DNA from: Spirochaetia bacterium
GTDB taxonomy: Bacteria; Spirochaetota; Spirochaetia; Treponematales; Breznakiellaceae
Direction: 5' to 3'
DNA length: 13,653 nucleotides
Assembly (NCBI GenBank): GCA_025997655.1
Contig: BNUW01000062.1
Span: forward strand, 1-13,653
Positions 1-5,051 of the stretch are shown here, one piece after another. Below the pieces are notes generated by a model that made no database searches, was not told the origin of the DNA, and saw nothing but the letters and a program-made list of their open reading frames with translations. The translations under genes were made by a program, and so were the position numbers. Position 1 is the stretch's first letter. Each line of letters opens with the position of its first letter.

Positions 1-86
1 TTATGTCCGCTCCGCCGCTGGTCAGGCAGTTGTCCGCACACCCGCCCTATATGTTCATTCAACCTTTTGAATACTTCCCCGCCCAT
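1..86 (-). CDS. transposase-like protein, N-terminal stub cut by window edge
   Basis: An open frame starts at an ATG at 86 and runs 28 codons without a stop to the left edge. The fragment contains EVFKRLNEHIG followed by LPDQRRSGHN. The LPD-x-R-x-SGHN pattern near the N-terminus resembles transposases of an ISNCY-like type that begin with a short helix and a 'LPDxR...' motif; this is recall, not a search. A purine-rich GGGAG sits only one base before the ATG, so the true start is uncertain; another ATG 15 bases upstream is in a frame that closes after 15 codons. What is seen is an open frame; the family name is a weak inference. Confidence 0.35.
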   Translation of the reverse strand, partial: MGGEVFKRLNEHIGRVCGQLPDQRRSGH

Positions 87-310
87 GCTCCCTTTTTAGC
101 ATAAAATTTTGATACTTTGAATTCCTGATCCACACTATGTGATACTTGCATTCCCATACACTATGGGTTAGTCTGTTTGGGTCACTCATCTCATGCCTCC
201 TATCGTCTGAACTTTGAGCGGTTCACTGATAGGAGCATGTTTTATACTCCGGGGGTGACTATAAGAGTTTGACAATTCCGGCAAAGCCGGGGGATTACCT
301 TTTATATTTA
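87..310. other. gene-free flank beside the transposase-like stub
   Basis: About 220 bases with no credible gene. It is more AT-rich on the left (90-170) than the surrounding coding DNA. It holds an imperfect inverted repeat (192-239) and a small hairpin CCGGC-AAA-GCCGG at 278-290. The hairpin lies just past the stop of the small minus-strand gene ending at 311 and could help stop transcription, but no T-run follows it. The word GGCAAAGCCGGG here recurs at the left boundary of the palindromic element at 1750, and CAAAGCCGG at that of the one at 4804. If an insertion sequence lies to the left, its end should fall in this stretch, but I cannot see a terminal repeat to fix it. Confidence 0.4.
192..239. 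repeat. imperfect inverted repeat, 12-13 bp arms
   Basis: The arms are CATGCCTCCTATC (192-204) and GATAGGAGCATG (228-239). They are exact reverse complements except for one extra C in the left arm. The loop is 23 bases. The repeat lies about 105 bases upstream of the transposase-like stub. It could be an operator, an end sequence or a transcript hairpin; no T-run follows on either side, so a simple terminator is less likely. Confidence 0.55.
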
Positions 311-541
311 TTACCGGTCGTCCAGGTGCGGCGGTTCGACATTCGCCTCCTGCGGCTCATTCTGAAAGGAAAAGGCAAACGGGGAAGGAACGAGTGCGGG
401 CTCCGGGGGAATTGGCAACGACGGAGGAAGATAATCCGTTACAACCGCCATAGGTCCAAAAACCAGATTCTCTTTCTGCACGGCATACCCGACGAGCATT
501 ACCATCAAGATGCACACGGCTATTACGATGATCTGTTTCAT
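311..541 (-). CDS. small membrane-anchored proline-rich protein
   Basis: A 76-residue protein of unknown function. Residues 3-21 are a strongly hydrophobic segment (IIVIAVCILMVMLVGYA) preceded by one Lys, so it is an uncleaved anchor or signal peptide. The rest is rich in Pro (PPSLPIPPEP, about residues 39-48) and ends acidic (PPHLDDR), which suggests an extracytoplasmic spacer-like tail. I chose the ATG at 541 because AAGGAG at 554-549 is 7 bases from it; an ATG at 547 is only one base from the same ribosome site. It diverges from the J-domain gene at 638. No family recognised. The good ribosome site and signal-like N-terminus argue that it is real. Confidence 0.6.
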   Translation of the reverse strand: MKQIIVIAVCILMVMLVGYAVQKENLVFGPMAVVTDYLPPSLPIPPEPALVPSPFAFSFQNEPQEANVEPPHLDDR

Positions 542-602
542 TGCCATTCTCCTTATACAGTTTCGGCGGGATTCTGCGCGGGTTTAGCCCTTTCAGGGGT
601 CC

Positions 603-631
603 TTGCGGCAGGTTTCCGGGACCGCTATAGT
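603..631 (+). promoter_or_regulatory. candidate promoter of the J-domain gene
   Basis: TTGCGG (603-608) and TATAGT (626-631) are separated by 17 bases, a sigma70-like layout. Transcription would start about 7 bases past the -10 box, at or next to the ATG at 638, which would make the transcript leaderless or nearly so. The match to consensus is moderate; nothing but position and spacing supports it. Confidence 0.35.
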
Positions 632-637
632 GGGGAT

Positions 638-1045
638 ATGGGAGTCTTTGATCGCCTGGGCGATGTTATACGGAGTTATCTCAACGATACCGGACCTGCC
701 GCCGGCCCTTCTCCGGGGAGGCGGTATGTCGATCCGGACCTGGACGCAGCCTACGAAGAACTGGATGATTTTTTGGCGGGGAAACCGCGTTCAGGGAGAA
801 CGGAGCCAACGGCAAGCCGCCCTACCCCGCCGGAAAGCCTGCGGCGGGACTTTGACGAACTGGGCGTACCCTTTGGCGCCCCGGCGGATGCGTGTAAGGC
901 CGCTTACAAGAATCTGCTCAAGGTACACCACCCGGACCGGCACACCGGCCATGAGGGGAACATGAAAAAGGCTACCGACAAGTCCGCCCGGATCAACACG
1001 GCCTATGACCGGATTGAAAAATGGCGGGAGACGGCGAAGGCTTAA
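638..1045 (+). CDS. short J-domain (DnaJ-like) co-chaperone
   Basis: A 135-residue protein with a C-terminal J domain (about residues 69-131) carrying the HPD tripeptide at 98-100 in LKVHHPDRHTG, the motif that stimulates Hsp70 (DnaK) ATPase. The N-terminal part (MGVFDRLGDVIRSYLND, then a Pro/Gly-rich linker) has no zinc-finger or substrate-binding domain, so it is a type III J protein, with the J domain at the C-terminus rather than the usual N-terminus. The frame is open to 269, but that would overlap the oppositely coded gene at 311-541; the ATG at 638 gives the MGVFDRL start. There is only a weak GGGG before it. The stop overlaps the stop of the LpoB-like gene on the other strand. A DnaK partner is inferred from the HPD motif; the client is unknown. 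Confidence 0.75.
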   Translation: MGVFDRLGDVIRSYLNDTGPAAGPSPGRRYVDPDLDAAYEELDDFLAGKPRSGRTEPTASRPTPPESLRRDFDELGVPFGAPADACKAAYKNLLKVHHPDRHTGHEGNMKKATDKSARINTAYDRIEKWRETAKA

Positions 1046-1665
1046 AACTTTGCCTTGGGCTGTTTGATAACCTTCTTTATATCGTTGTTCTGACCCTCCC
1101 ACAGTATCCGGTTGGTTTCAAGATTGGTCAGGCTCGCCTTTACAAAATAAGACCGGACCGTGGTATTCCCCGCCCGGTCTACGGTGGAATTCACTTCCCC
1201 CTGGAGCATAAAGTTCGCGCCGGTTTCATTGGCCAGGGCCGCAGCGGTAGCTTCACTGGCATTGCTCTGCTGGTCGTCCCGTTCCGCCCGCAGTTCCTCC
1301 CGGGCGGCACCGCCTTCCACAAACTCCAGCTTGCCGCTATTGATAATGGCGGCCCGCATGAGGCTGGAAATAATGCTGGTATCAATGTGTTCGCTTGAGG
1401 TGTTCTTAAACCTGCCGACGATAACCGTGGGCGGCTCGCCCTTATGACTGCCGGCGAAATCGTTGATATACGTGTTGATCCGGGGGGCTTCCAAGGCCTG
1501 GGTAATCAGGGTATCGCAGACCAGCCGGATATCGGTGTCATTCCAATTGCCGCTTAAATCGATTTGGGTGTCGGCGCTCACCCGGGATACCTGGGGGTTC
1601 GAGCTACAGGCGCTTATCGCCATAACCATGACTACCAGGGCTACTACTAAACTATATCTTTTCAT
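1042..1665 (-). CDS. lpoB: LpoB-like penicillin-binding protein activator lipoprotein
   Basis: A 207-residue predicted lipoprotein. Residues 1-20 (MKRYSL...VMAISAC) form a signal peptide with the lipobox ISAC and Cys20 as the lipid-modified residue. The body, from DLSGNWNDTDIRLVCDTLITQAL through VIVGRFKNTSSEHIDT and GANFMLQGEVNS to NRILWEGQNNDIKKVIK, fits the LpoB/YcfM family, in which proteobacterial members activate a class A penicillin-binding protein from the outer membrane. The ATG at 1665 is preferred to the one at 1674 because AGGAGG (1680-1675) is 9 bases from it and directly touches the other. A strong promoter lies at 1731-1703. Its stop shares TTAA (1042-1045) with the convergent J-domain gene. 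Family assignment is fairly sure; activation of a PBP in this organism is inferred. Confidence 0.8.
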   Translation of the reverse strand: MKRYSLVVALVVMVMAISACSSNPQVSRVSADTQIDLSGNWNDTDIRLVCDTLITQALEAPRINTYINDFAGSHKGEPPTVIVGRFKNTSSEHIDTSIISSLMRAAIINSGKLEFVEGGAAREELRAERDDQQSNASEATAAALANETGANFMLQGEVNSTVDRAGNTTVRSYFVKASLTNLETNRILWEGQNNDIKKVIKQPKAKF

Positions 1666-1702
1666 TATGAGCATCCTCCTGCGTGTTAGAAAGCTATGGG
1701 AG

Positions 1703-1731
1703 ATACTATAAGGTTATCCTGTGTATGTCAA
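1703..1731 (-). promoter_or_regulatory. sigma70-type promoter of the LpoB-like gene
   Basis: On the minus strand a consensus TTGACA (1731-1726) is followed after 17 bases by TAGTAT (1708-1703), which matches 4 of 6 positions of the -10 consensus; an overlapping TATAGT would have a 15-base spacer. It lies about 40 bases upstream of the start at 1665 and outside the palindromic element that begins near 1750, so the lipoprotein gene can be transcribed apart from the regulator gene upstream. Confidence 0.6.
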
Positions 1732-1749
1732 TTTACCCCGGTCGGCAAA

Positions 1750-1912
1750 GCCGGGAGCGGCGGAGCACGCCAGTCCTCATGCTGTTGGAGGAGCCTGCTC
1801 CCGGAGCCCGGCCCCAGGGGGCCTGAATAGGTCTCCGTGCAGACCCTTGCGCAAGCAAGTTCTTGAGACATCCAAATGCATTCGGCCTGTCATGCCCCAC
1901 CGCTCCCGCTGC
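1750..1912. repeat. dispersed palindromic element, copy A
   Basis: Shares a 63-base core (1776-1838) with copy B (4831-4893), differing at one base, and a second identical block of 23 bases (1865-1887, matching 4899-4921). Copy A has 26 bases between the blocks (1839-1864, including CTTGCGCAAG) where copy B has 5. The ends form an imperfect inverted repeat of about 20 bases: 1751-1770 against 1891-1910, three mismatches apart from the outermost base. Internal GGCCCC/GGGGCC arms give a second hairpin. It lies between the LpoB-like gene and the regulator. Several short open frames cross it on both strands; I take them as by-products of the GC-rich palindrome. Nothing in it codes for a transposase. 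Confidence 0.85.
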
Positions 1913-2033
1913 GCCGCCATTATATCGCTGAACTGTGTGGGGGGAATGCATCCCGCACGCAAGCGGAAAGGCCATGCACCTCCCGTTGAGTCTCTTCTAT
2001 TTCTTCTTCCCCCGCAAAAGCCACGCGCGTAAA

Positions 2034-2208
2034 GGGGGAAGCCATGTACCTCTCCCTAAAGGTGGAAGCACGCAGCCGCAATGGTATTGTGGGTGGCCGT
2101 AGGAAGAGATGGGGCCTCCGGAGGGGCCCCATCTCTTCCTACGGTCAGGACCCACCGTCAAATCCCTCTTGCGTGCTTTCGGAGACTCCGCTGTGCATGG
2201 CTTCCCCC
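2034..2208. repeat. long imperfect palindrome overlapping the regulator 3' end
   Basis: Three pairs of complementary segments are nested around one centre near 2121: GGGGGAAGCCATGTA (2034-2048) with 2194-2208 (14 of 15), AAGCACGC (2066-2073) with 2171-2178, and a perfect 20-base stem 2097-2116 with 2125-2144. The left arm (2034-2096) and the reverse complement of the right arm (2145-2208) can be aligned along their length with gaps. The right arm encodes roughly the last 21 residues of the response regulator. A related direct copy of the outer arm is at 1965-1984. The sequence differs from the element at 1750/4804, but the architecture is the same. Confidence 0.75.
2097..2144 (-). terminator. 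perfect 20-bp hairpin directly after the regulator stop codon
   Basis: The arms 2097-2116 and 2125-2144 are perfect reverse complements with an 8-base loop (TCCGGAGG), and the stem starts on the base after the regulator's TGA. It is the natural end of the murG-to-regulator transcript. On the minus strand the hairpin is followed by CCACCCACAATACC, with no T-run, so it is not a textbook intrinsic terminator; it may instead stabilise the 3' end or simply be the core of the larger palindrome. Confidence 0.45.
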
Positions 2209-3536
2209 GACAACTTTCGGTGCAGGGTTTTGCGCCCCACCCCCAGCGCTTCCGCCGCCTTGCTCTTATTGCCCCCATGGGCGGCAAGGGTGTCACGGAT
2301 GATGATCTTCTCCGCTTCATCCAGGGTGGCGCCCAGGGGGATGCGCATCCAGCCGGAGTCGTTCCGGGGGCTCAACGTGGGGGGGAGGTCCTCGGCGGTG
2401 ATTACCGGGCCGCGGGTCATCACCACGGCGCTTTCCATGCAGTTCCGCAGTTCCCGGACATTGCCGGGCCAGTCGTAGGCGTAGAGGGCGGCCCGGGCCT
2501 TATCGTCGATGCCCTCCAGGGCTTTGCCGTTCTCCGCCGCAAACTCCTTCAAAAAGGCGGTGATGAGCAGGGGAAGGTCGTCCTTCCGCTCCCGCAGGGG
2601 GGGGACCTGGATGTTGACCACGTTGAGGCGGTAGTAGAGGTCCTCCCGGAAATTGCCCTTTTCGATCTCCGCCTTGAGGTCCTTGTTGGTGGCCGCCACG
2701 ATGCGGACATCCACTTCGATAGTTTCCTCCCCCCCTACCCGTTCAAACTTCTTCTCCTGGAGTACCCGTAACAGCTTTATCTGGAGGTTTTGGTCGATTT
2801 CGCCAATCTCGTCCAGGAAGAGGGTCCCCTCGTGGGCCATCTCGAAACGGCCGCGGGTGCGGGATACGGCGCCGGTGTAGGCCCCCTTTTCGTGGCCGAA
2901 GAGTTCGCTCTCCAGGATGCCGGCGGCAAGGGCGGCGCAGTGGACCTTGATCAGGGGTTTGGCCTTCCGGGGGGAGAGCTCGTGGATGGCGTCGGCCACC
3001 AGTTCCTTGCCCACCCCGGATTCACCGGTGATGAGGATGGATGCCTTGGAGGGGGCGGCCCGGCTGACCGTGTCGAAGACCTGCCGCAGGGGGGCGCTGG
3101 TCCCCACCATGGTCTTGAAGAGCTTTTGATGTTCCAGTTCCTCCTCAAGCCGCCGGTTGGTGAGGTGCAGTTCCCGGCTTTGGAGGGCCCGCTTTACCAG
3201 CAGGGAAAGGTGGTCCAGGTCCACGGGTTTGGTGAGGAAGTCGTAGGCGCCGTTCCGCCCGGCCTCCAGGGCGTTCTCCATGGTGCCATGGCCGGTGAGC
3301 ACTATCACCGGGAAGCCAGGGGCTTCTGAAACGACCCGCTTGAGCAGTTCCTCCCCGCTGAGGCCGGGCATTCGTAAATCGGTAATAATCAGGTCGATAT
3401 CGCCCTTCTGAAAACGCTTAAACCCCGCATCCCCGTCCGCAGCGGTTTCAACCTGGTAGTTTTCCATTTCCAGGGAGTCGGCCAACCCCTCCCGGATGTG
3501 CTTTTCATCGTCCACGATGAGGAGCTTAAATTGCAT
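2145..3536 (-). CDS. NtrC/AtoC-type sigma54-dependent response regulator
   Basis: A 463-residue regulator. The receiver domain (about 1-120) has phospho-acceptor Asp53 (LIITDLRMPG), Thr81 and Lys103 (LTKP). The AAA+ domain (about 141-375) has Walker A GESGVGKE (171-178), the sigma54-contact loop as GAYTGA (218-223), Walker B LFLDE (239-243), and REDLYYRLNV with arginine-finger candidates. A Fis-type helix-turn-helix ends near 442 (NKSKAAEALGVGRKTLHRKL). So it should open sigma54 promoters when phosphorylated. I chose the ATG at 3536 (GGGAG 6 bases upstream), not 3560. Its start overlaps the end of the kinase gene by 11 bases, so the pair is co-translated. Residues after about 443 (AMHSGVSESTQEGFDGGS) lie in the palindrome at 2034-2208 and are beyond the usual family end. 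I recall T. pallidum TP0519 as the counterpart. Confidence 0.92.
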   Translation of the reverse strand: MQFKLLIVDDEKHIREGLADSLEMENYQVETAADGDAGFKRFQKGDIDLIITDLRMPGLSGEELLKRVVSEAPGFPVIVLTGHGTMENALEAGRNGAYDFLTKPVDLDHLSLLVKRALQSRELHLTNRRLEEELEHQKLFKTMVGTSAPLRQVFDTVSRAAPSKASILITGESGVGKELVADAIHELSPRKAKPLIKVHCAALAAGILESELFGHEKGAYTGAVSRTRGRFEMAHEGTLFLDEIGEIDQNLQIKLLRVLQEKKFERVGGEETIEVDVRIVAATNKDLKAEIEKGNFREDLYYRLNVVNIQVPPLRERKDDLPLLITAFLKEFAAENGKALEGIDDKARAALYAYDWPGNVRELRNCMESAVVMTRGPVITAEDLPPTLSPRNDSGWMRIPLGATLDEAEKIIIRDTLAAHGGNKSKAAEALGVGRKTLHRKLSGEAMHSGVSESTQEGFDGGS

Positions 3537-4785
3537 AATCTTCTCCCTTATCAAAGGCAATAAGCCGCCGTTCCTTTTGCGGGATGGGCAGGGTGATGGT
3601 GAACCGGGTCCCCTCCCCTTCCTTTGACTTTACGATGATCTCTCCCCGGTGTTCCCGGACTATCTTAAAGACCAGGGTCAGCCCCAGGCCGGAGCCGGTT
3701 TCCTTGGTGGTAAAGTAGGGCTCAAATATTTTGGCAATATTGGCTTCGCTTATGCCGGCGCCGGTATCCCGCACCTGGATAGCGATTTGTCCGTCCATGA
3801 CTTCGGTCTTTATGGTAAGGGTTCCCCCTCCGGTCATGGCGGCCTGGGCGTTTTTGATGAGGTTAAGCAGGGCCTGCTTCATGTACCGCTCGTCAAAGCT
3901 GAGCCGGGGAAGGCCCTTGTCAAGTTCCAGGACGCACTTGATATGGGACTCCTCCAACTCGTAGCGGACAAACTCCGCCAGTTCTTCTATTAATGTATTG
4001 ATATCCCCTTCCCGGAACTCTATGTTCATGGGGCGCACCGCAAAGAGGAAGTCCACCACGATACGGTTGAGCCGGTCGATTTCCTCGTTTATCACGTTGA
4101 TATACTTGTCCAACTTGTCAAAATACGAACGGGGATTCTGCCCGGGGTCTAAAGCCCCTTGGGAGTCAATCCCGCCGGGATGGGCGTTATAGTAGAGTTC
4201 CTTGTTGGCCTCCATGGCCTTGTGGATAAGCTGGACATGGATGGACAGGGAACCCAGGGGGTTTTTGATTTCATGGGCCACCCCGGCGGCAAGGGTGGTA
4301 AGGCTGGCCAGGTTTTCCGCCCGCCTGAACTGGGCTTCCCTGCTCCGCTTTTCGGTGATGTCCTCCACGTAGATGAGGGAGCCCGTGACCTGGCGATCCC
4401 GTACCAGGGGAAGCACACTAATACTGATGAGCCGGGATATGCCGGGCGTTGCCTGGGTTCCCCCGATTTCCACATCGAATTCCCGTTCCTCCACCCGATC
4501 CCCGGTTTGCAGGGTGGTTTCAAAGAAATCCCGGACCTGCTCGTCCCGGACTGCCAGCCAGAGCTTTCCCTGTTCGTCGCCGCTTAAGGGGAGAATGCGC
4601 TCGGCGTATTTATTGGCCAGTATCAGGTTGTGGTCGGTATCGCAGACCAGGATGCCGTCATTGATGGAGTCCAGTACTGTTTCCAGGCGGTCTATCTCGG
4701 CGGCGGCGGAATACAGGAGATCCCGGACTTGCTCAGCGGTCATCTTGTTAAGCTTTTGGAGAGCGCGCTTGATAAATTCTCTCAT
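3526..4785 (-). CDS. cytoplasmic PAS-domain sensor histidine kinase
   Basis: A 419-residue NtrB/AtoS-type kinase that should phosphorylate the regulator encoded just after it. There is no membrane segment, so it senses a cytoplasmic signal. A short coiled N-terminus is followed by a PAS domain (about 33-145, from LETVLDSINDGILVCDTD to YVEDITEKR). The HisKA domain has His171 in AHEIKNPL, and the ATPase domain has N-box NLIKNAQ (N312), DTGAGIS (340-346), FEPYFTT (354-360) and GSGLGL (364-369). An extra loop of about 30 residues (195-225, HPGGIDSQGALDPGQN) splits the HisKA hairpin. The frame stays open to 4905, but those codons lie in a repeat; MREFIKRALQKL at 4785 is the sensible start. It has no ribosome site, but its ATG overlaps the stop of the small upstream ORF as ATGA. 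Confidence 0.9.
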   Translation of the reverse strand: MREFIKRALQKLNKMTAEQVRDLLYSAAAEIDRLETVLDSINDGILVCDTDHNLILANKYAERILPLSGDEQGKLWLAVRDEQVRDFFETTLQTGDRVEEREFDVEIGGTQATPGISRLISISVLPLVRDRQVTGSLIYVEDITEKRSREAQFRRAENLASLTTLAAGVAHEIKNPLGSLSIHVQLIHKAMEANKELYYNAHPGGIDSQGALDPGQNPRSYFDKLDKYINVINEEIDRLNRIVVDFLFAVRPMNIEFREGDINTLIEELAEFVRYELEESHIKCVLELDKGLPRLSFDERYMKQALLNLIKNAQAAMTGGGTLTIKTEVMDGQIAIQVRDTGAGISEANIAKIFEPYFTTKETGSGLGLTLVFKIVREHRGEIIVKSKEGEGTRFTITLPIPQKERRLIAFDKGEDYAI

Positions 4786-5051
4786 GGGGGGCCTGCTGAC
4801 AAAGCCGGAAGGAGCGGGGCATGCCGGGCGCTCATGCTGTTGGAGGAACCTGCTCCCGGAGCCCGGCCCCAGGGGGCCTGAATAGGTCTCCGTACGCAGA
4901 GACATCCAAATGCATTCGGCCCGTCATGCCCCGCTCCTTCCGCTGCGCCAACACTAAATCGCAAAAGGATGTGTTTCGGAAACCCTGCGCCAACACTAAA
5001 TCGCAAAAGACTCGCCCGCTTTGCTTGGTTTTTGCTTCGTTGCTTTTTCAT
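4782..5051 (-). CDS. repeat-derived 89-residue bridge ORF
   Basis: An ATG at 5051 overlaps the holB-like stop as ATGA, and the stop at 4782 overlaps the kinase start as ATGA, so the frame fills the gap exactly. The protein is basic at the N-terminus (MKKQRSKNQAKRASLLRFSVG), repeats LLRFSVGA because of a 25-base direct repeat, and then reads through the palindromic element (GHDGPNAFGCL, RRPIQAPWGRAPGAGSSNSM). It has no recognisable domain and most of it is repeat sequence, so the protein itself is probably not functional. Its likely value is that ribosomes crossing it could re-start on the kinase gene. GGGAGG lies 13 bases before its ATG. Confidence 0.35.
   Translation of the reverse strand: MKKQRSKNQAKRASLLRFSVGAGFPKHILLRFSVGAAEGAGHDGPNAFGCLCVRRPIQAPWGRAPGAGSSNSMSARHAPLLPALSAGPP
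4804..4944. repeat. dispersed palindromic element, copy B
   Basis: A perfect 18-base inverted repeat (4806-4823 with 4925-4942) continues inward as a gapped alignment of the two arms, ending in an inner hairpin GGCCCC/GGGGCC at 4865-4878. The element is thus one long imperfect palindrome centred near 4873. The 63-base core (4831-4893) differs from copy A (1776-1838) at one base. It sits 19 bases upstream of the kinase start, separating the kinase from the holB-like gene. MITE-like in form, but no target-site duplication is obvious and no transposase with matching ends is in the window. Confidence 0.87.
4943..5009. repeat. two 25-bp direct repeats, 42-base period
   Basis: CTGCGCCAACACTAAATCGC plus AAAAG occurs identically at 4943-4967 and 4985-5009 with a 17-base spacer. 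The first copy joins the right edge of palindromic copy B; copy A has a diverged equivalent at its right edge (CTGCGCCGCCATTATATCGC, 1909-1928), so this stretch may belong to the element. On the minus strand the repeat encodes LLRFSVGA twice in the bridge ORF. Confidence 0.85.

Noticed and set aside
269..637. N-terminal extension of the J-domain frame
   Set aside because: It lies across the oppositely coded 76-residue gene, has a composition rich in Arg and Lys typical of a shadow frame, and the protein reads as a normal start from MGVFDRL at 638.
1733..2032. Several short frames between the LpoB-like gene and the regulator
   Set aside because: They follow the palindromic element in several frames and both strands and recur with the same peptides in copy B.
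2109..2771. 220-residue plus-strand frame
   Set aside because: It is the antisense shadow of the regulator, with Gly/Val-rich low-complexity content and no ribosome site.
4786..4905. Kinase start at 4905
   Set aside because: The extra 40 residues are encoded by the palindromic element, also found elsewhere, and do not look like a kinase N-terminus.
4943..5009. CRISPR array
   Set aside because: There are only two 25-base repeats with a 17-base spacer, no further units and no cas genes; the repeat extends the neighbouring palindromic element.
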